Shown one piece after another: positions 7,937 through 17,539 of a stretch of DNA of 64,000 nucleotides (its first letter is position 1; every line of letters begins with the position of its first letter). The stretch is from Bryobacterales bacterium. Its GTDB lineage: Bacteria > Acidobacteriota > Terriglobia > Bryobacterales > Bryobacteraceae. The stretch covers positions 1-64,000 of the forward strand of contig JADZGD010000118.1 in assembly GCA_020854055.1 (NCBI GenBank), read 5' to 3'. The notes under the pieces were generated by a model. The model did not search any database, was not told the origin of the DNA, and worked only from the letters and a program-made list of their open reading frames with translations. The translations under genes and the position numbers were made by a program.

Positions 7937-9289
7937 TCATCGGCCCAGCGGCTCGAATCGCGCGCTGAAGTGGCGCAGAAAGGGCGGCTCCCAGGTGATC
8001 TTCAGCCCGCGAAGCTGCTCCTTGCGCGCGTTCACTTCGAGAATCGCTTCCACTACATAGTCGATGTGGCTCTGCGTGTAGACACGGCGCGGAATGGCCA
8101 GCCGCAGCAATTCAAAACGAGCCGCCGGGCCGAACATCAGCGTGCCGATCTCCACCGAACGGATGCCGGCGTGACGGTACAACTCCACCGCCAGCGCCTG
8201 GCCGGGAAACTGTTCCTTTGGGATGTGCGGCAGCATTCGACCGGCATCGATGTAGATGGCGTGGCCGCCCGGCGGCTCGACAATCGGTACTCCCTGATCC
8301 GCGATGTGCCGCCCCAGGTAGGCAGTGGAGGCGATGCGGTAACGAAGGTAGTCCGGATCCAGCACCTCCTGCAATCCGGTGGCGATGGCCTCCAGATCGC
8401 GGCCCGCCAGACCGCCGTAGGTAGGAAATCCTTCGGTCAGAATCAGCAGGTTGATCTCCTGCTGCGCCAGGCGGTCGTCATTGGCGCACAGCAGGCCGCC
8501 GATATTCGCGAACGCGTCTTTCTTCGCGGAAAATGTGCAGCCATCGGCCAGAGAAAACATTTCTTGCGCTATTTGTTTTGGCGTACGCTGCTCGTATCCT
8601 GGCTCCTGCCGGTGAATAAACCAGGCGTTTTCGGCAAAGCGGCAGGCATCCAGGTAGAACGGGATCCCGTTTTGCCGCGCGACCTCGCTCACCTCCCGGA
8701 TGTTGGCCATTGAAACCGGCTGCCCTCCTCCGCTGTTGTTGGTGATGGTGAGCATGATCAGCGGAATCCGCCCGGCTCCTTCGCGGGCGATCAACTGCCT
8801 TAGCGCCGGCACATCCATGTTGCCCTTAAACGGAAGGCGCGCCTGGGTGTCGGCCGCCTCCGGCGACGGCAAGTCTACCGCCCGCGCGCCGTGGAATTCG
8901 ATGTTAGCGCGGGTGGTATCGAAATGGGCGTTGCTCGGAATCACCTGGCCCTTGCGGCACAGAACACTAAAAAGAATTCGTTCGGCAGCACGCCCCTGGT
9001 GTGCCGGGATGATGTGCCGGAATCCGGTCAGCTCGCGCGCAACGCGCTCCAGGCGGTAAAAGCTGGGACTGCCGGCGTAGGACTCGTCCCCGCGCATTAT
9101 CGCCGCCCATTGCGCCGTTGACATGGCACTGGTGCCGGAATCGGTCAAAAGATCGATCAGAATGCGGTCGGCCTCAATGAGGAACAGGTTGTACCCAGCC
9201 TGTTCCAGAAACGCCTGGCGCTGATCCGCCGTGGTGTGATGCAGCGGTTCCACGGACTTGATTCGGAACGGCTCGATGATGGATTTCAT
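7937..9289 (-). CDS. tnaA: Tryptophanase (tryptophan indole-lyase)
   Basis: A 450-residue PLP enzyme of the beta-eliminating lyase family. The PLP lysine is Lys257 in FSAKKDAFANIGGLLC. The N terminus (EPFRIKSVE) and overall length resemble tyrosine phenol-lyase, but three residues that separate the two enzymes are of the tryptophanase type. These are Asp124 in HFDTTR (Thr in tyrosine phenol-lyase), Ile381 in SVEIG (Arg there) and His440 in LRHFSARF (Phe there). The expected reaction is L-tryptophan to indole, pyruvate and ammonia, in the cytoplasm. No TnaC-type leader peptide or TnaB permease gene is adjacent. I compared the family sequences from memory. Confidence 0.88.
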   Translation of the reverse strand: MKSIIEPFRIKSVEPLHHTTADQRQAFLEQAGYNLFLIEADRILIDLLTDSGTSAMSTAQWAAIMRGDESYAGSPSFYRLERVARELTGFRHIIPAHQGRAAERILFSVLCRKGQVIPSNAHFDTTRANIEFHGARAVDLPSPEAADTQARLPFKGNMDVPALRQLIAREGAGRIPLIMLTITNNSGGGQPVSMANIREVSEVARQNGIPFYLDACRFAENAWFIHRQEPGYEQRTPKQIAQEMFSLADGCTFSAKKDAFANIGGLLCANDDRLAQQEINLLILTEGFPTYGGLAGRDLEAIATGLQEVLDPDYLRYRIASTAYLGRHIADQGVPIVEPPGGHAIYIDAGRMLPHIPKEQFPGQALAVELYRHAGIRSVEIGTLMFGPAARFELLRLAIPRRVYTQSHIDYVVEAILEVNARKEQLRGLKITWEPPFLRHFSARFEPLGR

Positions 9290-9358
9290 CTCACTCGGAG
9301 TCTAGCAGTCCCGGTTATCGGGGGTTATTAGGAAAACTTCGGGGCAGGAGACCGGCGC

Positions 9359-9388
9359 AAAAAAAGGCCCGGGAACTAACCCGGGCCG
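9359..9388 (-). terminator. Intrinsic terminator of the BON-domain gene
   Basis: GGCCCGGG (9366-9373) and CCCGGGCC (9380-9387) form a perfect 8-bp stem with a 6-base loop. On the minus strand it is followed directly by seven T residues (9365-9359). It lies 42 bases beyond the stop of the minus-strand gene ending at 9429. It is the clearest rho-independent terminator in the window. Confidence 0.9.
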
Positions 9389-9428
9389 GATGCAGATAGA
9401 GGCTGTTTCGTTTGTTAATGAAATCCTG

Positions 9429-9980
9429 TTAGCCGTGAACGACACGCAGATTGTTGGTCACCGAGAAGGCGCCCGGGACGCCGTTGGCGCGCATCCCAGC
9501 CAGGGTGCGGTCCATTGGCGAGTCAACCACTCCCTCAAGCGTTACGTCGCCGTTCTTGACAATAATCCGGATCGAAGGCATCGTGCCCATGCCGTAGCGC
9601 TGCAGCGCCGGGTACCCGTAAATCGCCCGCGCCAACCGCCAGCGGAGCGAATTGTCGTACGGCGACAACGGCAAGACCTCAATTTTGTTTATGACGTGCT
9701 TGACGCCTTCAATCCGTTTGACAACGTTTTCGGCGCTACTGCGCAGCGTTGGCCAGGTGACTTCGCCTGTCAGAGTCACGGTATCGCCTTGAACGCTGAA
9801 CGATAGGTCATCGAAAATACTGAACCACGGCAGCATCACCAATTCGTGCCGCACCTGCTTCTGGATCCGCGCAGTAGCCTCCGGAGTCGGCTCCGAACTG
9901 GGGGTTGGGGCCGAAGCCCACATCATCGCGGGCGCCGCCACCAGCGCCGCAACCAATATCGCGGATAGCCGCGTCTTCAT
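9429..9980 (-). CDS. Exported BON-domain protein
   Basis: A 183-residue protein. The ATG at 9980 is chosen over an upstream GTG (10001) because GGAGAGG lies five bases before it and a signal peptide begins there (MKTRLSAILVAALVAAPAMM). Two BON domains follow: residues about 40-100 (VQGDTVTLTGEVTWPTLRSS, GVKHVINKIEV) and about 105-183 (VKNGDVTLEGVVDSPMDR, VTNNLRVVHG). BON domains occur in periplasmic and outer-membrane-associated proteins such as OsmY and are thought to bind phospholipid membranes. The gene stands alone with its own terminator. A role in envelope stability is likely but not shown here. Confidence 0.9.
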   Translation of the reverse strand: MKTRLSAILVAALVAAPAMMWASAPTPSSEPTPEATARIQKQVRHELVMLPWFSIFDDLSFSVQGDTVTLTGEVTWPTLRSSAENVVKRIEGVKHVINKIEVLPLSPYDNSLRWRLARAIYGYPALQRYGMGTMPSIRIIVKNGDVTLEGVVDSPMDRTLAGMRANGVPGAFSVTNNLRVVHG

Positions 9981-10071
9981 AATCCCTCTCCTTCCGGTCA
10001 CTTATATGGACGAAATACAAATATCGGGAGTTGCGGGACTTACAAAGGTTTACAGGCCAGCGGAAATAATG

Positions 10072-11433
10072 TTACTCGTTGTAACTTTCGGTTACCTTCG
10101 CACCCAGACGGCCCCGCGCCAGCCGGATCCGGATCTCGGAATCGATCCCTGCCCCGGCGGCATCGCGCAGCACCCTGCCATCCGGAGTCTCGACGATGGC
10201 ATATCCACGCTCGAGAACAGCCAGTGGGCTCAACTGGGTCAGTTTCACCGCCATCGGGTCAAGCGAGCGGTGCCACCCCGCCAGCCGCTGGCGCATTACC
10301 TCGATTCCGGCAGCCTTCAGCGCCTCCAACCGGTGCCGTACGGCGGCGAGACGGAGGCGGAGATCCATCTGCCGCAGTCTCAACTCCAGCGCCTGCCAGG
10401 CGCGCCGTTCCCGATCCAGCCCGAACCGCCCACGGTCGCGCAGGCGGTACTCCATCTCATCGACCCTCTGATGGGACCGTCCGATCCGGCGGCGCAGGGT
10501 CGCTTCGGCGCGATCCACCCCCTGCTCCTGCAACTCGCGCCGCGCCCACGAGAGACGGTAGCGGATCGCCTGCTTCAGCTTATGGGCGAAGCCGGCAATC
10601 TGTTCAAGCAACTGGTCCCGGGTGGTAACCACCAGTTCGGCGGCGGCCGAAGGCGTGGGAGCGCGCAGATCGGCGACAAAATCGGAGATACTGAAGTCCG
10701 TTTCGTGACCCACCGCGGAGACCACCGGAATGGAACAGGCGGCAATCGCCCTTGCAACCCGCTCTTCATTGAACGTCCACAGGTCTTCGAGCGATCCTCC
10801 GCCGCGCCCGACAATCAGGACGTCGGCCCAACCGGAGTTGCTGAAATACTCAATGCCGCCAGCTACCGCTTCAATGGACCCTTCGCCCTGCACCTGGGCC
10901 GGGTAAAGCCGGATCTCGATACCCGGAAAACGGCGGGTGAGCACCTGAATCATGTCCCGGATGGCCGCGCCCGCGGGCGAAGTGACAATCCCGATCCGGC
11001 GGGGAAGCTTCGGCAGCGGACGCTTGCGCGCTGCCTCAAATAGCCCCTCGGCCGCCAGTTTCTGCTTAAGCTGCTCAAAGGCGAACTGAAGCGCGCCGTG
11101 TCCCTGCGGCTCGAGCGCCTCCACCAGCAGTTGGTATTCACCGCGAGGCTCGTAAACGTCGATCCGGCCGCGCGCCAGTACCGACACGCCGTCCTGCGGC
11201 TTGAATTTCAACAACCGGGCCGCATTACGGAAGCACACGCAACGCAATAGCGCGTCGTGATCCTTGAGCGTGAAGTAGTAGTGGCCGCTGGCGGCCAGTT
11301 TGACACCGGAGATTTCACCCGCCACCCGGATGTCATCGAACTGGCGTTCGAGCAGCGCGCGGATGGCCGCATTCAATGCGGCCACGGTAAAAACCCGGCG
11401 GTCCTGTTCCCAGCTAAGGGCGAGCTGCTCCAT
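10072..11433 (-). CDS. xseA: Exodeoxyribonuclease VII large subunit
   Basis: A 453-residue protein counted from the ATG at 11433 (MEQLALSWEQ), the start that fits the family; the frame is open further upstream without similarity. Residues about 10-105 are the N-terminal OB-fold domain (FTVAALNAAIRALLERQF, GEISGVKLAASGHYYFTLKD). Residues about 125-330 are the catalytic domain (RIGIVTSPAGAAIRDMIQVL, DVLIVGRGGGSLEDLWTFNE, PVVSAVGHETD), and a long helical region follows. Exonuclease VII degrades single-stranded DNA processively in repair and recombination. The small-subunit gene xseB, often adjacent, is not here. It is divergent from glnA. Confidence 0.95.
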   Translation of the reverse strand: MEQLALSWEQDRRVFTVAALNAAIRALLERQFDDIRVAGEISGVKLAASGHYYFTLKDHDALLRCVCFRNAARLLKFKPQDGVSVLARGRIDVYEPRGEYQLLVEALEPQGHGALQFAFEQLKQKLAAEGLFEAARKRPLPKLPRRIGIVTSPAGAAIRDMIQVLTRRFPGIEIRLYPAQVQGEGSIEAVAGGIEYFSNSGWADVLIVGRGGGSLEDLWTFNEERVARAIAACSIPVVSAVGHETDFSISDFVADLRAPTPSAAAELVVTTRDQLLEQIAGFAHKLKQAIRYRLSWARRELQEQGVDRAEATLRRRIGRSHQRVDEMEYRLRDRGRFGLDRERRAWQALELRLRQMDLRLRLAAVRHRLEALKAAGIEVMRQRLAGWHRSLDPMAVKLTQLSPLAVLERGYAIVETPDGRVLRDAAGAGIDSEIRIRLARGRLGAKVTESYNE

Positions 11434-11515
11434 AGTGATCAGCGTACCCGATACTCGACACCGGACGCGCTCCCGCCCCATTAAGAGATCTGATCCGCTC
11501 AATCAATTCTTTGGA

Positions 11516-11545
11516 TTGACGCCCTTTGGGCGCCTTCGTTATGCT
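11516..11545 (+). promoter_or_regulatory. Candidate sigma-70 promoter of glnA
   Basis: TTGACG (11516-11521) and TATGCT (11540-11545) are separated by 18 bases, giving 5/6 and 4/6 matches to consensus, 117 bases before the glnA start. The spacer holds a short inverted repeat (GCCC-TTT-GGGC). No convincing sigma-54 (TGGCAC-N5-TTGC) element is seen between xseA and glnA. Confidence 0.5.
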
Positions 11546-11661
11546 GCGATTTTATTCACCCCGCCGCCCCGGAGCAGTGAACAGGCCTTTTGCCACGGCG
11601 GATGCTGGCATGAATCAGCCGGTCCCGCCAGTTGATAAGAATCCGATTCCATGGAGGATTT

Positions 11662-13071
11662 GTGACGTCGAAAGAAGTACTTGAGTACGCCAAAAAGAAT
11701 GATGTCCGGCAGTTGGATCTCCGATTCACGGATCTGCCGGGCCTTCAACAGCATCTGTCTTATCCGATTACCCAGCTCGATGAAGATTCCTTTGAAGAGG
11801 GTTTCGGAATCGACGGATCCAGCATTCGCGGATGGGCCGCCATCAACGAAAGCGACATGCTGCTGATCCCCGATCCGGAAACCGCCATCATCGATCCGTT
11901 CACCGAGGTCCGTACCCTGGTCATGCTGGCCGATGTCATCGATCCGATCACCCGGCAGCATTATGACCGGGATCCGCGCTGGATCGCCAAAAAGGCCGAG
12001 ATGTATCTGCAAAACAGCGGCCTGGCCGATATCGCCTATTTCGGCGCCGAACCTGAGTTCTTTATCTTCGACAACATCTCGTTCGACCAGAACCAGCACT
12101 CCGGATACTACTATATCGATGCCGAGGAAGGACGCTGGAACTCCGGACGCAAGCGCGACAATCTCGGCTACCGTCCCCGTTACAAGGAAGGTTATTTCCC
12201 TGTTCCGCCAACCGATCACTACCAGGATCTGCGCGCGGAGATGGTCGAGACCATGATCCGGTGCGGCCTGAAGATCGAATGTCATCACCACGAGGTGGCC
12301 ACCGGCGGACAGTGCGAGATCGATCAGAAATTCGACACGCTGGTCAAGTCGGCGGACAACGTGATGCTGTACAAGTACATCATCCGCAATGTGGCCTACC
12401 AGTACGGCAAGACCGTAACCTTCATGCCCAAACCGATATTTGGCGACAACGGTAGCGGCATGCACGTCCATCAGAGCCTGTGGAAGAATGGCGCGCCGCT
12501 GTTTGCCGGCGACGGCTATGCCGGCCTCAGCCAGATGGCGCTCTGGTATCTGGGCGGCCTGCTCCACCATGCCCGGGCGCTCTCTGCCATCATCGCCCCC
12601 ACCACCAACAGCTATAAGCGCCTGGTGCCGGGCTATGAAGCGCCGGTGAACCTGGCCTACTCGCGCCGGAACCGTTCGGCAGCCTGCCGGATTCCGATGT
12701 ATTCGGCGAGTCCCAAGTCCAAGCGGGTCGAATTCCGCCCGCCCGATCCTTCAGCCAATCCTTACCTGGCGTTCGCCGCCCAGATGATGGCCGGCCTCGA
12801 TGGCATCATCAACAAAATCGAACCCGGCGAGCCCCTGGACAAGGATATCTACGACCTGTCTCCGGAAGACCTCAAGTCTGTGCCATCCATGCCCGGTTCG
12901 CTTGGAGAAGCTCTCAATTGCCTGGAAGACGACCATGACTTTCTGCTGAAAGGCGACGTCTTCACCGACGAACTATTGGAAACCTTCATCCTGTACAAAC
13001 AAAAGGCGGAGGTGGATGCCGTGCGGCTGCGCCCCCATCCCTACGAGTTCGCCCTGTACTACGATATTTAG
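11662..13071 (+). CDS. glnA: Glutamine synthetase type I
   Basis: A 469-residue type I (GlnA) glutamine synthetase, which makes glutamine from glutamate, ammonia and ATP. The GTG at 11662 is chosen because GGAGG lies 4 bases upstream and the family start follows ([14 protein letters not shown]). Motifs include the latch/N-domain [12 protein letters not shown], the metal-ligand region [22 protein letters not shown], the ATP-binding [10 protein letters not shown] and the [13 protein letters not shown] segment. Tyr397 in [11 protein letters not shown] is at the position adenylylated in enterobacterial GlnA, and glnE lies two genes downstream, so activity is probably controlled by reversible adenylylation. 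The subunit forms dodecamers in known members. Confidence 0.97.
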   Translation: MTSKEVLEYAKKNDVRQLDLRFTDLPGLQQHLSYPITQLDEDSFEEGFGIDGSSIRGWAAINESDMLLIPDPETAIIDPFTEVRTLVMLADVIDPITRQHYDRDPRWIAKKAEMYLQNSGLADIAYFGAEPEFFIFDNISFDQNQHSGYYYIDAEEGRWNSGRKRDNLGYRPRYKEGYFPVPPTDHYQDLRAEMVETMIRCGLKIECHHHEVATGGQCEIDQKFDTLVKSADNVMLYKYIIRNVAYQYGKTVTFMPKPIFGDNGSGMHVHQSLWKNGAPLFAGDGYAGLSQMALWYLGGLLHHARALSAIIAPTTNSYKRLVPGYEAPVNLAYSRRNRSAACRIPMYSASPKSKRVEFRPPDPSANPYLAFAAQMMAGLDGIINKIEPGEPLDKDIYDLSPEDLKSVPSMPGSLGEALNCLEDDHDFLLKGDVFTDELLETFILYKQKAEVDAVRLRPHPYEFALYYDI

Positions 13072-13115
13072 AGTGGCGCGGCAGGGGCGGTGGGAATTCC
13101 GCCGCCCTCTCTGGA

Positions 13116-13610
13116 ATGAGCGGAACCGTTTTACAGATCAACATCTCCCCGGGCGGCCTGCCCAAGCGCCCGGTTGACCGGGCCCGGGTTACTCCTTTCG
13201 GTATCGAAGGGGATTCCTGCGCCCACCCGGCCGTTCATGGAGGCCCCCGCAAGGCGATTTTGCTCGTCGCTTCCGAGATGGTGGCCGAATTGATTGAGGC
13301 CGGTTATCCCCTGTACTACGGAGCACTGGGAGAAAACATCACGATGTCGGGCATCGACCCGAAATGGATGCGAGCCGGACAGCGCTACCGCATCGGCCAG
13401 GTTCTGATCGAGTTGACCACGTTGCGCGGACCCTGCGACGCGCTGAATGTTTTCGGAAAATCGCTGCGGTTTGAGATCACCGATGCGGCCGCCAAGGCCG
13501 GCGACTTCCACTCACCCAAGTGGGCGCGGGGTGGATTCTATGCCGCCGTGCTGGAAACCGGAGAGATTTGCACCGGCGACCCGATCACCCTGATCGAACA
13601 ACTCGCCTAA
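13116..13610 (+). CDS. MOSC domain-containing protein
   Basis: A 164-residue protein made of one MOSC domain, the fold shared with the C terminus of molybdenum cofactor sulfurase and with YiiM. Visible family features are an N-terminal strand region (VLQINISPGGLPKRPV), GIEGDSCAHPAVHGG with conserved His and Gly, LGENITMSGID, and the cysteine in RGPCDALNVFG that is thought to bind sulfur or the cofactor. It sits between glnA and glnE on the same strand, 44 bases after glnA, with 28 bases to glnE. Nothing in the sequence links MOSC chemistry to nitrogen control, so the position may be accidental. Confidence 0.88.
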   Translation: MSGTVLQINISPGGLPKRPVDRARVTPFGIEGDSCAHPAVHGGPRKAILLVASEMVAELIEAGYPLYYGALGENITMSGIDPKWMRAGQRYRIGQVLIELTTLRGPCDALNVFGKSLRFEITDAAAKAGDFHSPKWARGGFYAAVLETGEICTGDPITLIEQLA

Positions 13611-13638
13611 ACTCGAAACTTCCACCGTTCGCCTGCTC

Positions 13639-16551
13639 ATGCCGATCTCGCTTGAAGGTATCGAGTTCCGCAATCCCGAGCGCGCCCGCCGCGACGCCGC
13701 ACAGCTTGAAGCAGTTGTTCCATCCGCCATCCAGGAGCAGATCGCGACCCTGCTAGGTACATGCGCCGATCCGGATGGCGCCCTCGGCCGGTTGGAGTCG
13801 CTGGTCCGCGTTCACGCCGACGCCTTCGAACGTCTCACCCGCACCGGGGTCGGACTCCAGTACCTCACCACCGTCTTTTCTTCCAGCAGCTTTCTCTCCG
13901 AGGAGATCCTGCAACACCCCGAATGGCTGGAAGATCTGCTTTGGGCCGGTGGCATGGAGCGGACGCTCAGCTCCGAGGAACTGGCCGACCGCCTGGAAGA
14001 CTTTCTCAATTCCACCAGCCAGGAGAGACTGCTGGCGCTATCACTCGCCATGTTCAGGCGCAGGCAGATTCTGCGCGTGGTGCTGCGTGATGCGCTGGGT
14101 CTCGCCACCCTGCCCGAGGTCACCGCCGAGTTGTCCGCGATCGCCGATGCCATTGTCGAGGTCAGCCGGAAGAGGATCTTCAACGAACAAACGCGGCGGC
14201 ATGGAATCCCCCGGATCCGTAACGCCGGCGGCATCCAGGAAGAGTGCGGGTTCTCCGTGCTGGCGTTGGGGAAACTCGGCGGAAAGGAGCTCAACTACAG
14301 CTCCGACATCGACCTGATGTTTCTCTATTCGGGGAACGGCGAGACGGATGGCCCGCACGTGGTCACCAACAAGGAGTTCTTCAAGAAGCTCTCCAACCAG
14401 TTGACCAACCTGCTATCTACTTACACCGCCGAGGGCGTCTGCTACCGAGTTGATCTGCGCCTCCGGCCCGACGGGCGGCTGGGCGAAGTCTGCATCTCGC
14501 TCGAAGGAGCGCAGGATTATTACCGCAATCGCGCCCGCGATTGGGAACTACAGATGCTCATCAAGGCGCGCGTGTCGGCCGGCGACCGGGCATTGGGAAC
14601 AAAGCTGCTCGAATTCGTCCAGCCGCTGATCTACGCCAGCACACTCGATTTCAGCGCGGTGGAAGCCGTCTCGGTAACCCGCGAGCGCATCAGCGAAAAG
14701 CTTGCCGCGAAGTCCGGCGCCCCCGGCCAAAACGTGAAACTGGCCCGCGGCGGCATCCGTGACATCGAATTCCTGGTGCAGTGCCTGCAGCGCCTGCACG
14801 GCGGGAGGGAACCTTGGGTCCGGCAGGGAGGCACCATGCTGGCTCTCTACCGCTTGCGCGACAAGGACCTGCTATCGCCGACCGAGTTCAGCCGTCTCGC
14901 CTCGGCGTACGAATTTCTCCGCCATCTCGAGCACAGACTCCAATTTGACGACGACCGGCAGATCCACACGCTGCCCACCGAACCGGAGGCGCTCGATTTG
15001 CTGGCGCGCCGAATGCCGGCCGGCAAAATCAGCGGTTCCCCATCTGCCAAGACCTTGCTGCGCGAATTAGAGGCCCATCTCGAGAAGGTCCGGGAGATCT
15101 ATGGCCGGGTGATCCACGCGCAGAAGCCGATGTACTACATCATCGCCGAGCAGACTCCGCGTGAGCCGTACCCACCAGAAGAACCGGTTCCGGACGCCGC
15201 GGCGCCGCCGAGTAACCTGGTCCGCTTCCTCGATGAACGAGCCCCCTGCCTGGCCGCTACCGTCCACGGAAGTCCGCTTCGCCGCGGCCGCCGCTATCTG
15301 GAGCTCTATCTGGAAAAGGTAGTCACCCAGCCTGAATGGCTGGGTTGGCTCAACGACGATGCGGTGCTGGCCGGATACGTTCTCGATCTTTTCGAAAACA
15401 GCCCCTACCTGGCCGAACAGCTCCTGCGCCGGCCGGCGCTCATCGAGCAGTTGCGCGACTTGCGGATCTCATCCGGCGCCTCCCGGAACTATATGGAACT
15501 GGCAGCCACCATCGCCGATGCCGCCGAACTCCGCCGCTTTTTCCGGCGCGAAATGTTTCGTCTCCAGTGCGAAAGCATCTGCCAGCATGAACCGATCTTC
15601 TCAACGCTCGAAAAGACCTCGGCTTTGGCTGATGCCGCCATCAGCACTGCCTACCGCATGGCGATAGCCAGGGTCACGGCCTCAAAGCCCCCGTCAACCG
15701 GTTATGTGAGCGCGGACCAGATGTACGTCATCGCCCTCGGCCGCCTGGGAATGCATGAGTTCGACCTCGGATCGGATGCCGACCTGGTCTTTGTTCTACC
15801 CGACGCCGATCGTGGTGAGATCGCATTCTGGACCAAGGTCGCCGAGCGAATCATCGACCTGCTTACGGCCTACACCGGCGACGGGATGATCTTTGCCGTC
15901 GACACCCGCCTTCGCCCTGACGGGCGTTCCGGACCACTGGTTCAACTGGAATCCGGCTACCGAGAGTACTTTTCCGGCCGCGCCGAAACCTGGGAAGGCA
16001 TCGCCTACATGAAATCGCGCTCCATTGCGGGCGATACGGAGCGTTGCACCCGCTTCCTCAACGATCTACAGGTTCTGGACTGGCGCCGTTACGGCCAGAA
16101 CTGGCGCTCCCGCAGCCAATTGCGCGCAATGCGCCAGCGCATCGAAAGGGAGCAGGCCGCGCTCAACCCGCTGAAGGGCGCCCGAGGGGGCTACTACGAT
16201 ATCGATTTCGTCCTGATGTACCTTCGCCTGAAGGGCGCCGGTATCTTCTACAAAGTCCTCAATACCCCGGCCCGCATCGAGGTGATCGAGCAGATGGGTC
16301 ACCTCGAACGCGCCGATGCCGAATTCCTTTACGACGCCGCCACCATGTTTCGCTCTGTCGATCACGGTCTCCGCGTCTCCACCGGCCACGCCGGGGGCAA
16401 CTTGCCAAACTCACCGTCTCAATTGCAGCTATTGACGGAACTGGTGCGCCGCTGGATGCCCGGCCATCTTTGCGCGCAGCCGATCGAGGTGGAGATGGAC
16501 CGGATCCGGCGCCGCACCCGAGAGTTCTTCGATCGTCTTTTCGCTGAGTAG
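13639..16551 (+). CDS. glnE: Glutamine synthetase adenylyltransferase/adenylyl-removing enzyme
   Basis: A 970-residue bifunctional GlnE, close to the usual length of about 950. It contains two nucleotidyltransferase domains: the first with LGKLGGKELNYSSDIDLMFL (Asp pair near residues 223-225), which in characterised enzymes removes AMP, and the second with LGRLGMHEFDLGSDADLVFV (near residue 712), which adds AMP to glutamine synthetase. Each is followed by a helical GlnE-type domain (LARGGIRDIEFLVQ and GARGGYYDIDFVLMYL). Both active-site Asp pairs are intact, so both activities are expected. The target GlnA with its Tyr397 is encoded just upstream. The PII gene glnB is not in this window. Confidence 0.95.
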   Translation: MPISLEGIEFRNPERARRDAAQLEAVVPSAIQEQIATLLGTCADPDGALGRLESLVRVHADAFERLTRTGVGLQYLTTVFSSSSFLSEEILQHPEWLEDLLWAGGMERTLSSEELADRLEDFLNSTSQERLLALSLAMFRRRQILRVVLRDALGLATLPEVTAELSAIADAIVEVSRKRIFNEQTRRHGIPRIRNAGGIQEECGFSVLALGKLGGKELNYSSDIDLMFLYSGNGETDGPHVVTNKEFFKKLSNQLTNLLSTYTAEGVCYRVDLRLRPDGRLGEVCISLEGAQDYYRNRARDWELQMLIKARVSAGDRALGTKLLEFVQPLIYASTLDFSAVEAVSVTRERISEKLAAKSGAPGQNVKLARGGIRDIEFLVQCLQRLHGGREPWVRQGGTMLALYRLRDKDLLSPTEFSRLASAYEFLRHLEHRLQFDDDRQIHTLPTEPEALDLLARRMPAGKISGSPSAKTLLRELEAHLEKVREIYGRVIHAQKPMYYIIAEQTPREPYPPEEPVPDAAAPPSNLVRFLDERAPCLAATVHGSPLRRGRRYLELYLEKVVTQPEWLGWLNDDAVLAGYVLDLFENSPYLAEQLLRRPALIEQLRDLRISSGASRNYMELAATIADAAELRRFFRREMFRLQCESICQHEPIFSTLEKTSALADAAISTAYRMAIARVTASKPPSTGYVSADQMYVIALGRLGMHEFDLGSDADLVFVLPDADRGEIAFWTKVAERIIDLLTAYTGDGMIFAVDTRLRPDGRSGPLVQLESGYREYFSGRAETWEGIAYMKSRSIAGDTERCTRFLNDLQVLDWRRYGQNWRSRSQLRAMRQRIEREQAALNPLKGARGGYYDIDFVLMYLRLKGAGIFYKVLNTPARIEVIEQMGHLERADAEFLYDAATMFRSVDHGLRVSTGHAGGNLPNSPSQLQLLTELVRRWMPGHLCAQPIEVEMDRIRRRTREFFDRLFAE

Positions 16552-16569
16552 TTGCCGCCCGGCGGCGCT

Positions 16570-17376
16570 TCAGACGACAAGAACCTCGACACCGTGACTG
16601 CGCAGCACGTTCACCACGCCGGGTTCTACCTGGCTGTCGGTAATCACCCGGCGGATCGCCTCCACTCGCGCAATCACCGAGAGGCTACGCCGCTGAAACT
16701 TGCTCGAATCGGCAACTGCCGTCACATCGCGAGAGATGCGGATCATCAGGGCGTTCAACTGAGCTTCCAACAGATCCGGCGTCGAGGGGCCGATGTCGGG
16801 GTCCATCCCGTCAACACCCAGGAACAGGTGGTCGGCATTCAGGTCGCGCAGCGCCTGTTCGGCGTGCGGCCCGACCAGCGAATGCGACGTCGGCCGCAGA
16901 ATCCCACCCAGCATGATCACCGACACCTGGGGCAGGGTTCCCAGCTCATAGGCGATGTTCAGGGCGTTGGTGATCACGGTCAGCGGCCGGATCTGCAGCA
17001 TTTTCAGATGCCGCGCCACTTCGACGGTGGTCGTGCCGGAATCGAGAATGATTGTCTGGCCGGACTTCACCAACTGCGCCGCCGCACTTCCGATACGCAC
17101 CTTTTCGGCATGCCGCAGCGTTTCTTTGAAGTGAATCGGATAATCCTGAATCGGGCTGGCCGGCTTGACCGCGCCTCCATGCGAACGCACGAGGGCTCCG
17201 ATTTCCGAAAGCGTATCCAGGTCCGCGCGGGCGGTAACGGCGGATACCGTGAAGCGTCCGACCAGGTCGCTTACGGTAACCCGGCCCTCCTTCTCGAGCA
17301 ACTCCAGGATTTTTCTGCGCCGCTCCTCGGCCAGCATTCTGTCGCTGCTTCGTCCCTGTGTGGGTAGCGCCGCCAT
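16570..17376 (-). CDS. DeoR family transcriptional regulator
   Basis: A 268-residue regulator. I place the start at the ATG at 17376 (MAALPTQGRS) because AAGGA lies upstream at good distance; MLAEERRRKIL (17337) is the alternative. Residues about 13-70 are the DeoR helix-turn-helix (ERRRKILELLEKEGRVTVSD, FTVSAVTARADLDTL). The rest is the DeoR sensor domain related to sugar phosphate isomerases (GQTIILDSGTTTVEVARHL, VITNALNIAYEL, ADHLFLGVDGMD). Such regulators usually respond to phosphorylated sugars. It lies 163 bases downstream of the serine palmitoyltransferase gene on the same strand and converges with glnE. Whether it controls the lipid operon is unknown. Confidence 0.9.
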   Translation of the reverse strand: MAALPTQGRSSDRMLAEERRRKILELLEKEGRVTVSDLVGRFTVSAVTARADLDTLSEIGALVRSHGGAVKPASPIQDYPIHFKETLRHAEKVRIGSAAAQLVKSGQTIILDSGTTTVEVARHLKMLQIRPLTVITNALNIAYELGTLPQVSVIMLGGILRPTSHSLVGPHAEQALRDLNADHLFLGVDGMDPDIGPSTPDLLEAQLNALMIRISRDVTAVADSSKFQRRSLSVIARVEAIRRVITDSQVEPGVVNVLRSHGVEVLVV

Positions 17377-17510
17377 GTATCTATCCTTGTACCACCAACC
17401 ACGGAGGCAGGTCAAAATCAAAGATTACTTATCGAAAGTAGGAACCCGGCCGCAATTACCGTTTTTCTATCTTTTATTCGCTTATCCGCCCTCGGCTACC
17501 GGTCTTTTGA

Positions 17511-17534
17511 GTTGCGGCGATTTCGAACCGCAAC
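17511..17534 (-). terminator. Hairpin just after the serine palmitoyltransferase gene
   Basis: GTTGCGG (17511-17517) and CCGCAAC (17528-17534) form a perfect 7-bp stem with a 10-base loop, 5 bases beyond the stop codon at 17540-17542. On the minus strand it is followed by TCAAAAGA rather than a T run, so it is not a classical intrinsic terminator. It may end or attenuate the lipid operon transcript before the DeoR gene. Confidence 0.45.
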
Positions 17535-17539
17535 GCGAC

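Noticed and set aside
11590..11625. TGGCATGAATCAGC as a sigma-54 promoter of glnA
   Set aside because: The -24 half is partly right, but no TTGC follows at the -12 position, and a better sigma-70 promoter lies upstream.
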